A DNA stretch of 64,000 nucleotides from Sphingobacterium daejeonense (GCF_901472535.1 NZ_LR590470.1:806001-870000); one strand, 5' to 3'. Numbered from the stretch's first letter, positions 10,539-20,801 are shown. Numbers and translations are program-made. The notes: generated by a model from the letters alone, not told the origin.

Positions 10539-12143
10539 CTACAAGTACGTTGTAACCAAATTTAATAAGTTCAGAACAGAGTCATTCAGCACAGCAAAAA
10601 CCAATGAAGGCATGATGCCCAATAATAGTGCTAAAGCCAAAGTTGGAAATAAAATGATTTGTTCTCGGGTATTCAGATCTGATAATTTATGGGCCCATTC
10701 TTCGCCTCCTTTCAATCTTGTCTGACCAAAGAACATACGCTGTAAGGTCCAAAGGAAATATGCTGCACTCATCAATATCCCTAATGATCCAAAAATGGCC
10801 ATCCAGCGAGGAATTCCAGTATTCATGCTCTCAGCATTGAATGTTCCGATGATAACAAATGCTTCACCAATAAATGCGGAGAATCCTGGCAATCCTAAGG
10901 ATGCAAAAAAAGCAATGGCAATATAAGCGGTGTATTTGGGCATAATACCAGCCAATCCGCGGAAATTATAAATATACCTATCATGAACGCGGTCATAGAT
11001 TACACCAACCAAGAAAAATAGGGCAGCTGATAAAAAACCGTGACTCAGCATCTGGAACATAGCGCCTGAAATACCTTCAGCGGTAAGTGAAGCAATTCCC
11101 AACAATACAAAACCCATATGCGAAACTGATGAATATGCAATCAGACGCTTTAAATCGGTTTGTGCCAAGGCATTTAATGCTCCATAAATAATAGAAACAA
11201 CACCAATTAGGCCCAACCACCAATTGGCGTCGGCGGCTGCATCAGGAAAGATTCCCAAACAGATACGGATTACACCATAACCACCAATTTTCAACAGTAT
11301 CCCTGCAAGAATAATTGATACAGGGGTCGGAGCTTCTACGTGTGCATCAGGTAACCAGGTATGTAAGGGAACAATAGGAATCTTGATGGCGAATGCAATG
11401 AAAAGTACTATAAAACCAATCATTCTCGCCGGTATACCCAATATTTCATTGCTATTTCCCAAGAAATCAAAGAATGAACCTTGAACGTAGTTTTCAGGGT
11501 TCATCATGTAAAGCATATTGAAGGTATGTGCTCCAGTATTTGGATTTTGAACCGAAAAATAAAGTCCAACAATCACCAATAACATAAATACTGACCCGAA
11601 TAAAGTATAAATAAAGAACTTGATCGCGGCATATTCTCTTCTGGCACCTCCCCAGATACCTATCAAAAAGTATAGAGGAAGCAACATCACTTCATAGAAA
11701 ACATAGAACAAGAAGAAATCAAGAGCACAAAATATACCCATGACAGCAGTGTTCAACAGCATCAAAAGCGCAAAATATCCTTTTTTACTTTTCTCCATAT
11801 TCCATGATGCACCTACAGCCATTAGCATCACAAAAGCACTTAACAATAATAAAGGCAATGAAAACCCATCGACACCAAGGAAATAGTCAATTTCAAGCTT
11901 ACCAAGGGATCCTAAATCCAACCTTATCCAAGGTAATTGCTCGACATATTGATAGCTTGAAACTTCGTTAAAGTTGCCAGCTATTCCATTGTAATTAGCA
12001 TACAGATAACCTGCCAACCCAAATTGAACTAAGGTGACAACCAATGCGATATACTTGAAGCTTTGCCCAAACCGGTTGGGAAGAATCAAGATCCCTGCTA
12101 AAGCAATCAAAGGAAGAAATATAAGTAAGGATAATGCACCCAT
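10539..12143 (-). CDS. nuoM: NADH-quinone oxidoreductase subunit M
   Basis: 534 residues, intact, the usual NuoM length. About 14 membrane helices are apparent. Hallmarks are FYEVMLLPLYFLIGIWGG (the conserved Glu of helix 5) and KIPIVPLHTWLPDAHVEAPTP, the proton-channel helix region, followed by LAQTDLKRLIAYSSVSHMG. It is one of the antiporter-like subunits of complex I in the inner membrane. One base separates it from nuoL upstream, and the gene order L-M-N is the standard one. Confidence 0.97.
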   Translation of the reverse strand: MGALSLLIFLPLIALAGILILPNRFGQSFKYIALVVTLVQFGLAGYLYANYNGIAGNFNEVSSYQYVEQLPWIRLDLGSLGKLEIDYFLGVDGFSLPLLLLSAFVMLMAVGASWNMEKSKKGYFALLMLLNTAVMGIFCALDFFLFYVFYEVMLLPLYFLIGIWGGARREYAAIKFFIYTLFGSVFMLLVIVGLYFSVQNPNTGAHTFNMLYMMNPENYVQGSFFDFLGNSNEILGIPARMIGFIVLFIAFAIKIPIVPLHTWLPDAHVEAPTPVSIILAGILLKIGGYGVIRICLGIFPDAAADANWWLGLIGVVSIIYGALNALAQTDLKRLIAYSSVSHMGFVLLGIASLTAEGISGAMFQMLSHGFLSAALFFLVGVIYDRVHDRYIYNFRGLAGIMPKYTAYIAIAFFASLGLPGFSAFIGEAFVIIGTFNAESMNTGIPRWMAIFGSLGILMSAAYFLWTLQRMFFGQTRLKGGEEWAHKLSDLNTREQIILFPTLALALLLGIMPSLVFAVLNDSVLNLLNLVTTYL

Positions 12144-12144
12144 C

Positions 12145-14150
12145 TTATTTTAATATCAAATAAATTATTCCAATTAATAATACCGTGAAGGCAAAACCCA
12201 AATAATTCTGGAGCCTTCCATTTTGTACCCATCTCAATAAGTGGCCGATATAATAGGTCGTGCCACCAATTGTATTTACCAATCCATCCACTATGTTGCG
12301 GTCAATCCAACTGCTCAATTGAGCGGTTCCTCGAACGACCGAGGCCAACATGTTGACAAACCCATCAATAATATTTCTGTCAAACCAATATAAGCCATTG
12401 CTCAAGCTCAAGGTGCTATTGACAAAAGCCTTTTGATAAATCTCGTTTAAATAACCCTGATTCAGGGAAAGTGCGATCCATCCATTCTGAGCATTTAATG
12501 GATACTTATTTTTTACATACCACTTCCAGCCTATTGCCCAAGAAATTGCAGATCCAAGAGTCAAGAAAATCGGCAGAATAATATGCAATGAATGAATTTC
12601 AGAGAATGAATATTTTACATCAAAACCACTTAAAATAAAAGAATGATGATATGCAAATGGATTCCAAGAAAACACAAAAAATAATAAACAAATTGCTAAA
12701 AAAATCATGGGACCAATCATGGTTAGGTTGGCTTCATGAATATTCATTTTCTCAACTTGTAGTCTAAATTCTCCAAAAAAACACTTTGAAAATCAGCCTT
12801 CCAATATAGAACGCCGTCAAAATACTCACAATGGTTAAAACGATTGGGATAATAACAAAACCTTGTCCATGATGCAAAGCCCATTCAAACGTGGAAATCA
12901 AAATAGCATCTTTTGAAAGGAAACCAGAGGTCAATGGGAAACCAGCTAATGCTAGAGAAGCAATCGACATGAGCATGAATGTCTTTGGCATCCACTTCCT
13001 CAATCCTCCCATGTTGTTGATGTCCTGGGGGTCTATGTCTAAATGATTAGCTTCTTTTAGGTGTGCCATTTCATGGATGATTGCACCTGCAGAAAGGAAT
13101 AGGAGGCATTTAAAGAAAGCATGGGTGGCTAGGTGAAACATCGCAGCATCCCAAGCTCCAACCCCCAACCGCTACAACCATATAACCTAATTGAGAAATA
13201 GTGGAAAAAGCCAAAATTCGTTTGATATCTTTTTGGCTGAGAGCAAAATATGCCGATAACAATGCTGTAAGGGTACCTATGATGGTTATAAATAGCAGCA
13301 CAGTCTCATTGAAAAGAGGAAATACGGTGCTTATTAAGAACACTCCGGCAGCAACCATGGTAGCAGCATGGATTAAAGAGGAAACTGCAGTGGGACCTTC
13401 CATAGCATCTGGTAGCCAAACATGCAAGGGAAATTGAGCCGACTTTGCCATTGCACCAACAAAAAAGCAGATGCCAGTAAATGTCATCCAACCTGCAGTT
13501 GCCTGAGGTAATGTTGATACCAATCCTTCCTTGCCAAAAAGTTCTACCAAGTTTAAGCTTCCATAAATAGAATAAACTGATGCGATACCCAATAAAAATC
13601 CTAAATCACCAATTCTATTGATTATAAAAGCTTTTTTGTTTGCTTGTACAGCTGATTCTTTCGTGAACCAAAATCCAATCAGGAGGTAAGATGCAAAACC
13701 AACCAATTCCCAGAAGATATACATCATTAATAGATTGTTGGAAATAGTCAGCCCCAACATCGAAAAACAAAATAAACTCAGGTACATCCAATACCGATGG
13801 ATACCAGGGTCACCCTTCATATAAGTCCTAGAATAAATATGAACAGGCAATGCGATAACGCAAACAATTAACTGCATTAATACAGTTAGATTGTTTAATA
13901 AAACTCCTATCGTAAACGTATGGGTGCCTATGGTAAACCAATTGTAGTCAGCTGAAATAGGAGTAGATTTCCATACCTCAGCAAAGACAAATATTAGACT
14001 CAAAATAGTGCTTAAAAGAATCGCAATCAATGAAACATTACCTGATTTGCCTCTTTTTCCAAGGATTGCTTGAATGAGGAAAGCAAGGAAAGGCAGAAGC
14101 ACAACAAGTATGCTTCCCATTACTGGCGATATGTTAAGCAGCTCACTCAT
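12145..14150 (-). CDS. nuoL: NADH-quinone oxidoreductase subunit L, interrupted by two frameshifts
   Basis: The largest antiporter-like subunit, with the long C-terminal lateral helix. Three pieces lie in two shifted frames: 14150 down to about 13165 (ends ...ISQLGYMVVAVG), then VGAWDAAMFHLATHAFFK... to IGRLIFKVFF, then the C-terminal piece including MNIHEANLTMIGPMIF. The breaks fall in a five-C run (13162-13166) and a seven-A run (12775-12781) on the plus strand. Removing one base from each gives 667 codons, the expected size. Motifs include FPLHVWLPDAMEGPTAVS. It overlaps nuoK by one base. Confidence 0.93.
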
Positions 14151-14455
14151 TAGTCTCTTAAATCGGTTATATTATCCGGATTGATTGTTTTGTATTTTCT
14201 ATAGACATTTAAAATAATGGCGAGACCGACTGCAACTGCTGCTGCTGCCAAAACAATGGCGAAAAGCGCAAATATTTGTCCGCCATAGTTTATTTTATCA
14301 TATCGGCTGAAAGCTACAAGATTCAAGATTGAAGCATTGATAACAAATTCAATCCCTACCAAAATCATAATGGCGTTTCTCTTCGCTATAATGGCGTAAA
14401 GACCAATACAAAATAAACACGCAGATACAATCAGAAAATGGGTAAGCGTGATCAT
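14150..14455 (-). CDS. nuoK: NADH-quinone oxidoreductase subunit K
   Basis: 101 residues with three membrane helices, the standard size. Conserved membrane glutamates are in MILVGIEFVINASILN and nearby, and the family tail AAAAVAVGLAIILNVYRK is present. NuoK forms part of the proton path between the quinone site and the antiporter subunits. It overlaps nuoJ by 4 bases and nuoL by 1 base, indicating tight translational coupling. Confidence 0.97.
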   Translation of the reverse strand: MITLTHFLIVSACLFCIGLYAIIAKRNAIMILVGIEFVINASILNLVAFSRYDKINYGGQIFALFAIVLAAAAVAVGLAIILNVYRKYKTINPDNITDLRD

Positions 14456-14994
14456 TTACTATCCTCCTTTCGAGATAAATGTGCTGCACCGATCAAAGCT
14501 GCCAATAAGAAGATAGATATAACCTCAAATGGCAAGAGATATTGAGTCATAAATTTGATTCCCAATTGATTGATGTTGTTATCAGTAGATTTGATAATTT
14601 GACCACTGCGAATATTTTCGTTTATCCAATTTGGACTATTTTCCTGCCATTCAATAATTCCGTAAACCATCACAGCAAGAAATCCTATGCACAGTAATAA
14701 AGATTGCCAATTGGGTAAGGAAAGAAACCTTGCTGAGGTATTCTGAAGATCTGCCAATAGTTCTTTGTTGGAAAGCATAAATGCAAAAATCATAAGGATT
14801 AATACACCGCCTACATAGACCATGATTTGTGTAATTGCCACGAAATCAGCTAAAGCAAATATAAACAGCCCAGCCATGCCGAATAAAACAACAAAGAATA
14901 GAAATAATGCCCGAGCTGTATTTTTGAGACTAACTACCAATAGGGCAGACCCTAAGGTCAAAGCGGCAAAAGCATAAAATATGGCTAACTCCAT
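14452..14994 (-). CDS. nuoJ: NADH-quinone oxidoreductase subunit J
   Basis: 180 residues with five predicted membrane helices. Family features are ALTLGSALLVVSLKNTARALF near the start and FVAITQIMVYVGGVLILMIFAFML in the middle, the helix that undergoes the pi-bulge change in complex I. It overlaps nuoI by one base and nuoK by four bases. The length and gene order are standard. Confidence 0.96.
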   Translation of the reverse strand: MELAIFYAFAALTLGSALLVVSLKNTARALFLFFVVLFGMAGLFIFALADFVAITQIMVYVGGVLILMIFAFMLSNKELLADLQNTSARFLSLPNWQSLLLCIGFLAVMVYGIIEWQENSPNWINENIRSGQIIKSTDNNINQLGIKFMTQYLLPFEVISIFLLAALIGAAHLSRKEDSK

Positions 14995-15557
14995 TATTTT
15001 TTCTTTGCTGCCTCCTTTTCAGCTTGAAACTTCGTCCATTCTTCCTTTCGAAGTTTGATTTCTTCAGCGGTCATATCTGCGAAGGAATAGGTTAAGTCGG
15101 CAAGATTAGTAGTTACACGATCATATTTATCAGTCATGGTAATACACTCAGTAGGACATACTACAGTACATAGACCACAATACATGCATTTTGCCATGTC
15201 AATATCGAACTCTGCAGCATACAGTCTTTTTACTGAGCCATCAGAAGTTTTGCCAATAGCCTCTGGAGATTTAATGGCCTCAATGGTTATACAGTCAACT
15301 GGACATGCCTTCGCACATAGATCACAAACAATACAATCATCTATTTCTACGTCCAATTGGTACCTGGCGACTTCAGGGATTGGCATTTTTTCCCTAGGAT
15401 ATTGTACCGTCGTTACCCCAGTTTGTTGGTCAAAATAATTCTCTTTCTTAATATCCAGTGATTGACGCTTTTTGCGGGCACTAAAAAGGTGTCTCACCGT
15501 TAATGTAAGTCCTTTAAGGGCAGTCGCCACTCCTTGTATCGTCGTTTTAAGTATCAA
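14994..15557 (-). CDS. nuoI: NADH-quinone oxidoreductase subunit I (two 4Fe-4S clusters)
   Basis: 187 residues. Two classic ferredoxin motifs bind clusters N6a and N6b: CIVCDLCAKACPVDC and CMYCGLCTVVCPTEC. NuoI passes electrons from the peripheral arm towards the quinone site. The Lys/Ala-rich C-terminal tail after residue 165 is a lineage extension. It directly abuts nuoH. Its peripheral-arm partners (NuoB, C/D, E, F, G) are not in this window. Confidence 0.97.
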   Translation of the reverse strand: MILKTTIQGVATALKGLTLTVRHLFSARKKRQSLDIKKENYFDQQTGVTTVQYPREKMPIPEVARYQLDVEIDDCIVCDLCAKACPVDCITIEAIKSPEAIGKTSDGSVKRLYAAEFDIDMAKCMYCGLCTVVCPTECITMTDKYDRVTTNLADLTYSFADMTAEEIKLRKEEWTKFQAEKEAAKKK

Positions 15558-16631
15558 TTATATCATTATTAGTATTCTCCATAATCCTGAAATGGCCATA
15601 CAAACAAAAGCCAAAGGAATAAGGATCTTCCAACATAAAGTCATCAGCTGATCAGCACGGAATCGAGGTAATGTCCATCGAATCCAGATTTGAACAGCAA
15701 CAATAAATAGGGATTTCAACAATGTCCAGAAAATCCCCCAAATAGGACCCGTAGTCCAATCCGCCAATCTTGCCGGACCAATATTAGGCAATGGCGTATT
15801 CCATCCTCCCAAGAAGATCACAACACCCAACATCGACACCAAGAACATCATGGCATACTCCGCCAAAAAAATAAAAGCAAACCGAATTCCACCGTATTCA
15901 GTGTGGAATCCTCCAATCAATTCACTTTCGGCCTCTGGAATATCAAATGGTGCCCTATTACACTCGGCCAAAGTCGCTATAAAAAATATAGCATAGCTAA
16001 TCAGTAGATGGGGTGCCTGAAATACATTCCATGTCAATAAGCCACCAATATCATTCACTTTCCAGAATCCCAAGAAGTATATATCTTGGGTTGCCCAAAC
16101 ACCTTGGTTTAAAGCGATATCATTTAAATTGAGGGTTTGGGTAATCATGACAGCTGCTATCAAGGACAAACCTACTGGTAGCTCATAAGATATCATTTGT
16201 GCAATGGCGCGGATGGATCCCAATAATGAAAACTTATTGTTTGACCCCCAGCCAGCCATAAGGATACCAATCGCATCTATCGACACGACTGCCATAATGA
16301 AAAATAGACCTGTATGTGTATTGGATGGTAATAAATCTGGTCCCCAGGGTACAACGCTATAACCAATGAAAACGGCAACGAATATTATAACCGGTGCGGC
16401 AGCAAATAGGATTTTGTCCGCAGCGGATGGAGAAATCAATTCCTTTTGAAGGAGTTTGAGGATATCAGCAAAGGTCTGCAATAAACCATATTTTCCCGTC
16501 TCCATGGGACCTAACCTATCCTGAACAAAACCCGCTATCTTACGCTCTGCATACACAGCAAATAGCGTAAAAAGTGCAATAAACAGAAATATTGCTACAG
16601 GTGTTAGGATATTAATGATTAAGCTGTCCAA
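15558..16631 (-). CDS. nuoH: NADH-quinone oxidoreductase subunit H
   Basis: 357 residues with about eight membrane helices. The quinone-site signature ERKIAGFVQDRLGPMETG is near residue 30, and the loop motif AECNRAPFDIPEAESELIGGFHTEYGG is intact. NuoH links the quinone chamber to the membrane arm. It is the first gene of the operon here: upstream lies 237 bp without a gene and then a gene on the opposite strand, not nuoG. A minus-strand -7 box TATGTTTG at 16663-16670 supports transcription from this point. Confidence 0.97.
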   Translation of the reverse strand: MDSLIINILTPVAIFLFIALFTLFAVYAERKIAGFVQDRLGPMETGKYGLLQTFADILKLLQKELISPSAADKILFAAAPVIIFVAVFIGYSVVPWGPDLLPSNTHTGLFFIMAVVSIDAIGILMAGWGSNNKFSLLGSIRAIAQMISYELPVGLSLIAAVMITQTLNLNDIALNQGVWATQDIYFLGFWKVNDIGGLLTWNVFQAPHLLISYAIFFIATLAECNRAPFDIPEAESELIGGFHTEYGGIRFAFIFLAEYAMMFLVSMLGVVIFLGGWNTPLPNIGPARLADWTTGPIWGIFWTLLKSLFIVAVQIWIRWTLPRFRADQLMTLCWKILIPLAFVCMAISGLWRILIMI

Positions 16632-16662
16632 TCTGCTTTTTAGATTAATTCTTAATTAGCTA

Positions 16663-16670
16663 CAAACATA
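16663..16670 (-). promoter_or_regulatory. Candidate -7 box for the nuoH-N operon
   Basis: On the minus strand the bases read TATGTTTG, matching the Bacteroidota TAnnTTTG consensus, 31 bases upstream of the nuoH ATG. No TTTG is seen at the ideal -33 distance, so this is a single-box match. Confidence 0.45.
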
Positions 16671-16877
16671 AGGAAAATCGTATTAAATAAGCCATATATA
16701 ATGTCATTTACAAAGGTTTTTTGACTGTTTAATCAAAATTTTTGAAAGTTTATCCCAGTTTTAAATCTTTGCATGGTATTTGTCATATCCATCCAAAATT
16801 GACTGATTGGAAAATTATTTTTTAAACCTTTTGGAAAATTTTAGGTATTAATAATAAGAGTTTAAACAATGATATAT

Positions 16878-17663
16878 ATGAAAAAATCTATTTTTAGTGC
16901 ATTGGCAGTTTTAACTATTTTATTTGCTAGCTGCGCTGGAGGGAAAAAAGTTGTAGCAAATCAATCATCTGAGCAATCTGAAATAACAGGTAACAGATGG
17001 GTACTAATCGAATTGAATGGGAAAGAAATTACCGGTAAGTTAAATAATAAGGAACCATTTTTAGACTTCATGAACGACGGAACTCGATATGCAGCATCCG
17101 GCGGTTGTAATACAATGGGAGGTGAATACCTTTTTGGTGGAAATGGAAAAATCACATTTAAGCCAGGAATGTCTACCATGATGGCTTGTGATGATATGGA
17201 AACTGATAAATTGTTGTCAGAAGTGTTCAAAAACACGAATAATTACACCTTGAATGCCGACATCTTATCCTTGAATCAAGGAAAAAAAGCTCCGTTGGCG
17301 AAATTCCGTAAAGTAGATGCTCAAAATAATTTGGCAGGAACATGGACCTTGGATTATATCGATGGTGCAGGTACCACATTCGAAGAATTGTACCCAAATA
17401 ATAAACCAACCATTACCTTCGACCCTAACTCGAATAAAGTAACAGGTAATGGAGGTTGTAATAACTTTAATTCAAGTGCAGAAGTTAATGGTCGTAACAT
17501 TAAGTTTTCACCTATTGCATCGACAAGAATGGCTTGTCAAGGAAATGGCGAACCTTTATTCTTCCAAACATTGCAAAAAGTAAATGTTCAAAGTGTAAAT
17601 GGTGACCAGTTAACTCTTATCGTTGGTGATATTGCCGTAATGAGATTTAAAAAGAATAAATAA
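16878..17663 (+). CDS. Lipoprotein with two META (HslJ-like) domains
   Basis: About 261 residues from the ATG at 16878; an ATG three codons earlier (16869) is also possible. The N-terminus has a lipoprotein signal ending LTILFASC, so the mature Cys is lipid-modified and the protein is anchored in the periplasm or outer membrane. Two META repeats follow: NRWVLIELNGKEI...GGCNTMGGEY...MMACDDMETD and AGTWTLDYIDGAG...NGGCNNFNSS...RMACQGNGEP. META/HslJ proteins are linked to heat shock and novobiocin resistance in E. coli; the function here is unknown. A strong terminator follows. Confidence 0.88.
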   Translation: MKKSIFSALAVLTILFASCAGGKKVVANQSSEQSEITGNRWVLIELNGKEITGKLNNKEPFLDFMNDGTRYAASGGCNTMGGEYLFGGNGKITFKPGMSTMMACDDMETDKLLSEVFKNTNNYTLNADILSLNQGKKAPLAKFRKVDAQNNLAGTWTLDYIDGAGTTFEELYPNNKPTITFDPNSNKVTGNGGCNNFNSSAEVNGRNIKFSPIASTRMACQGNGEPLFFQTLQKVNVQSVNGDQLTLIVGDIAVMRFKKNK

Positions 17664-17691
17664 GAATTCTATTTCGAATATCTAGATAAAT

Positions 17692-17732
17692 GAAAAGCGC
17701 CTGAGAATTTTTCTCAGGCGCTTTCTATTTTT
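17692..17732. terminator. Bidirectional terminator between the META lipoprotein gene and ispG
   Basis: A 14-15 bp GC-rich stem (AAAGCGCCTGAGAA and its complement) with a TTT loop is flanked by A-rich and T-rich runs, so it can work for both convergent genes. Confidence 0.85.
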
Positions 17733-17745
17733 TATAGTGTTGGCT

Positions 17746-19752
17746 TTAGTTAAGGGTTTCTTCAACCCATAAACCATCTGATTTGATGATCTCAATCAGT
17801 TCATCCAATGCTTTTGCCGAGGATACATTTCTTTTCACCACTTCTTTCCCTCTATATAAAGTGATTTTATCGGGGCCGGCACCCACATAGCCATAATCTG
17901 CATCGGCCATCTCACCGGGACCATTTACGATACAACCCATAATACCAATCTTTAACCCTTTCAGGTGATTGGTCCTGCTACGGATCATCTGTGTAGTTTC
18001 TTGAAGGTCAAATAGTGTCCTACCACAACTCGGACAGGAGATGTATTCTGTTTTTGAAATTCTAGATCTTGTCGCTTGTAAAATCCCAAAGGAAACCGAC
18101 GCAATTTTATCTGTTGGTGTTGCTGGAGAGTCCAACCAGATCCCTGATCCCAAGCCATCAATAAGCAATGCCCCAAAATCCGTGGCTGCATACAATTGGA
18201 TCTTGGAAATAGGCTCCTCCGGATTCATAATGTCACCAATAGGACCTGAAAACTCAGACGCTGGATAGCTGCGTTTAATGATCACTGGAGCATGAATACC
18301 GATCTCTTGAAAATTCGTAAAGAATTGCCTTTGATCTGCCATACCATGCAAATGGTCGGTTTCAAGAATAAAAACAGTAGTCTTATTAATTTGCAAGGCC
18401 GCAAAATCTTCCGATTCCAATTGATCGTTGCTCACATAAATCAGGTTCATCGCAGCGTCTTTAGTTTCTGCTGCATTGTATTCCTGCAAAGTGTAGATCG
18501 GATGGATATTAGTCTTGTTTTCTAACCCCAACCAAGTTTTATAATTATATAGCTGTTTTAAGTTTCCAGGCATAGAAAAGGAGGGAAGGGAATCACCTAA
18601 GAACACAAAATCAACAGATTGGTCCCCCATATGATATTTGTCTAACAGCGCATCATACTTATACCCTACATCAGAAAGAATAAAAGGATCTTTCAGATTT
18701 TGATTTGAAATATCAACGATAATTCTTGGAACCAATGATCCTCCAATAAAAGCATTCACCTCATCCGATTCATAAGGACTGGTTGCTCTTTCTGGTGCCA
18801 ATTGGATAACTTCTCTTTTTGGAGTTTCCAATAAATCCTGGACACGTTTACTGTATCTATTTACTAAGGCTATTGCTACTGGAGCTTCCTTTTCGGGTTC
18901 TTCTGTCAAAGAAACACGAACGGTATCTCCAAGCCCGTCTTCCAGTAAAGTTCCTATTCCAACTGCAGATTTTATTCGGCCATCTTCTCCGTCACCTGCT
19001 TCAGTAACACCGAGGTGCAATGGGTAATTCATATTTTCTGCAACCATTTTCTCAACCAATAGGCGGTAGGCTTGTACCATCACCTGTGGGTTTGAGGATT
19101 TCATGGATACACATAAATTGTAATAATTCAAGTCCTCACAGATACGGATAAATTCCAATGCCGATTCAACCATACCTTCAGGAGTATCTCCATAACGGCT
19201 CATGATCCGGTCAGACAAAGAACCATGATTGGTGCCGATCCTCATGGCAGTACCATATTCCTTACAGATATTTACTAATGGGGCGAATTTTTTATAGATA
19301 CGGTCCAACTCTGCCTGATAGGCAGCGTCAGTATAATCGATTTGGTCAAATTTCTTTTTATCGGCATAATTGCCAGGGTTCACTCTTACTTTTTCAACGA
19401 TTCGGGCTGCAACCTCAGCAGCATTTGGAGTGAAGTGGATATCTGCTACTAAAGAAACAGTATAGCCTCGAGCTCTAAGTTCCTTCCTAATATTGGCTAG
19501 GTTTTCAGCTTCTTTGATACTAGGTGCAGTGATGCGAACATATTCACAACCGGCATCAACCATTTTTATGGTCTGCTCTACTGAACCCATCGTATCCATC
19601 GTGTCAACCGTAGTCATACTTTGGATTCGAATAGGGTTGTTGCCTCCCATCGGGATATCCCCAATTTGAACTTCCCGGGTGAAAAACCTAGAATATTCAG
19701 TCTTGCTGTTGCAATAGCCCCCCGACAATGTTATCAAATGCTTACTTTCCAT
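17746..19752 (-). CDS. ispG: 4-hydroxy-3-methylbut-2-enyl-diphosphate synthase (IspG/GcpE), long form
   Basis: 668 residues. It catalyses the penultimate step of the MEP isoprenoid pathway, converting MEcPP to HMBPP with a 4Fe-4S cluster. The N-terminal TIM barrel begins with VQIGDIPMGGNNPIRIQSMTT and has CEYVRITAPSIKEAENL and VADIHFTPNAA. A large insert of roughly 250 residues separates it from the C-terminal Fe-S domain, where the ligands are Cys573, Cys576 (CPSCGRTLFD) and Cys607 (GIMGCIVNGPGEMADADYG). This is the insert-bearing form seen in Bacteroidota, Chlamydia and plants. A -7 box TAACTTTG lies only about eight bases before the ATG, so the leader may be extremely short. Confidence 0.97.
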   Translation of the reverse strand: MESKHLITLSGGYCNSKTEYSRFFTREVQIGDIPMGGNNPIRIQSMTTVDTMDTMGSVEQTIKMVDAGCEYVRITAPSIKEAENLANIRKELRARGYTVSLVADIHFTPNAAEVAARIVEKVRVNPGNYADKKKFDQIDYTDAAYQAELDRIYKKFAPLVNICKEYGTAMRIGTNHGSLSDRIMSRYGDTPEGMVESALEFIRICEDLNYYNLCVSMKSSNPQVMVQAYRLLVEKMVAENMNYPLHLGVTEAGDGEDGRIKSAVGIGTLLEDGLGDTVRVSLTEEPEKEAPVAIALVNRYSKRVQDLLETPKREVIQLAPERATSPYESDEVNAFIGGSLVPRIIVDISNQNLKDPFILSDVGYKYDALLDKYHMGDQSVDFVFLGDSLPSFSMPGNLKQLYNYKTWLGLENKTNIHPIYTLQEYNAAETKDAAMNLIYVSNDQLESEDFAALQINKTTVFILETDHLHGMADQRQFFTNFQEIGIHAPVIIKRSYPASEFSGPIGDIMNPEEPISKIQLYAATDFGALLIDGLGSGIWLDSPATPTDKIASVSFGILQATRSRISKTEYISCPSCGRTLFDLQETTQMIRSRTNHLKGLKIGIMGCIVNGPGEMADADYGYVGAGPDKITLYRGKEVVKRNVSSAKALDELIEIIKSDGLWVEETLN

Positions 19753-19759
19753 ATCGATG

Positions 19760-19767
19760 CAAAGTTA
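19760..19767 (-). promoter_or_regulatory. Candidate -7 box for ispG
   Basis: The minus strand reads TAACTTTG (TAnnTTTG), ending eight bases before the ispG ATG. If used, the transcript would start within a few bases of the start codon. Confidence 0.4.
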
Positions 19768-19780
19768 GCTAATTTCACGT

Positions 19781-20701
19781 TTAATAGCGTAAGATCGATA
19801 ATGAATTTGCCGCACCCGAAACCTTGATGTCATATTTATTGGCTTCTTGGTCGTAATTTTTGCTCTTGCGGTAGTCATCTTGCACAATATCAACATCCTC
19901 GTATTTATTGTTAGAGAATAAAGCGTCTGTTTCTACTTGGCATGCGGCACCCTTCGGTAAGTATAGAAGAACTTTCGAAGCAGCTGTATTCACCTCAATT
20001 TCTGAAACGCCAGCATTTGGTTTGGGAAGGTGGATGTCTAAAGAACTTGCACCAGAATTTACTTCAAGTTTCTTGACACGAATATCTTTGAAATCTCCAA
20101 TAATAGCTGCCGCTCCAACATTAAACTCAAACTCCCAGATCGGTTTTCTGTTTAACTCAACATTGATCAAGCTATTGTTGTACTTGTTGTTTTTCATCTT
20201 GCTGTTCAACTCCAGCTTGACATCGCGATCACCTTTACTCTTCAGATTTAAAGAAGCAGTTGATTGGGATGTTTTCGCTGTCATAACATGGCTGGAATCA
20301 TTGCCTGTCGTAAAATTATATTTTGCCGCTCCACCATTCACTGTGAGTTTTGCCGATTCAATGACCGCTGGCATGGGTTGAGAAACCAATTGAGCAAAAG
20401 AACCCGACACTTCATTGTCAGATGATGAAAAATCTATGTTCTCAAGTTTATCGTAAACACTTGCTTTACTGGTAACACCATTATAGAATATTATGCCACA
20501 TAAAATGATGTTGGTTCCTATAACGATATATTTTCCATAGGTCCGACCCTGCAGTAACATACTTACCCCGATGGAAACCAAAATTAATGGCCATAAATTA
20601 ATAATGCCGAAAAAATTGAAGTCTATAACTTTCAGATTGTGTAGCAAGAATACAACTCCTGCAAATACCAACCATATCCCTGTTGCAATTTTATTGTTCA
20701 T
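19781..20701 (-). CDS. Membrane protein with LiaI/LiaF-like transmembrane region
   Basis: 306 residues. The first 90 or so residues hold three to four short membrane helices (GIWLVFAGVVFLLHNLKVI, LWPLILVSIGVSMLLQG, YIVIGTNIILCGIIFYNG), as in LiaI/LiaF-like N-terminal regions. The rest is a soluble beta-rich domain with repeated patterns such as LEVNSGASSLDIHLPKPNAG and IEVNTAASKVLLYLPKGA, resembling DUF4097-type beta-helix adhesin-like folds. In Firmicutes LiaF represses a cell-envelope stress response; here no two-component partner is adjacent, so no role is assigned. Confidence 0.75.
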   Translation of the reverse strand: MNNKIATGIWLVFAGVVFLLHNLKVIDFNFFGIINLWPLILVSIGVSMLLQGRTYGKYIVIGTNIILCGIIFYNGVTSKASVYDKLENIDFSSSDNEVSGSFAQLVSQPMPAVIESAKLTVNGGAAKYNFTTGNDSSHVMTAKTSQSTASLNLKSKGDRDVKLELNSKMKNNKYNNSLINVELNRKPIWEFEFNVGAAAIIGDFKDIRVKKLEVNSGASSLDIHLPKPNAGVSEIEVNTAASKVLLYLPKGAACQVETDALFSNNKYEDVDIVQDDYRKSKNYDQEANKYDIKVSGAANSLSILRY

Positions 20702-20793
20702 TGTTTGTTAGCTTTGTTAACCAAAACTAATACGATAATACAAATTAAATAATGGAAAATAGGCTTGACTTGTCATTTTTTCGGTAAATCAAT

Positions 20794-20801
20794 TAGTTTT
20801 G
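20794..20801 (+). promoter_or_regulatory. Candidate -7 box for the mlaEF operon
   Basis: TAGTTTTG matches TAnnTTTG; a TTG at 20770-20772 lies 21 bases upstream as a possible -33 element. The mlaE ATG follows about 110 bases later. Confidence 0.4.
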
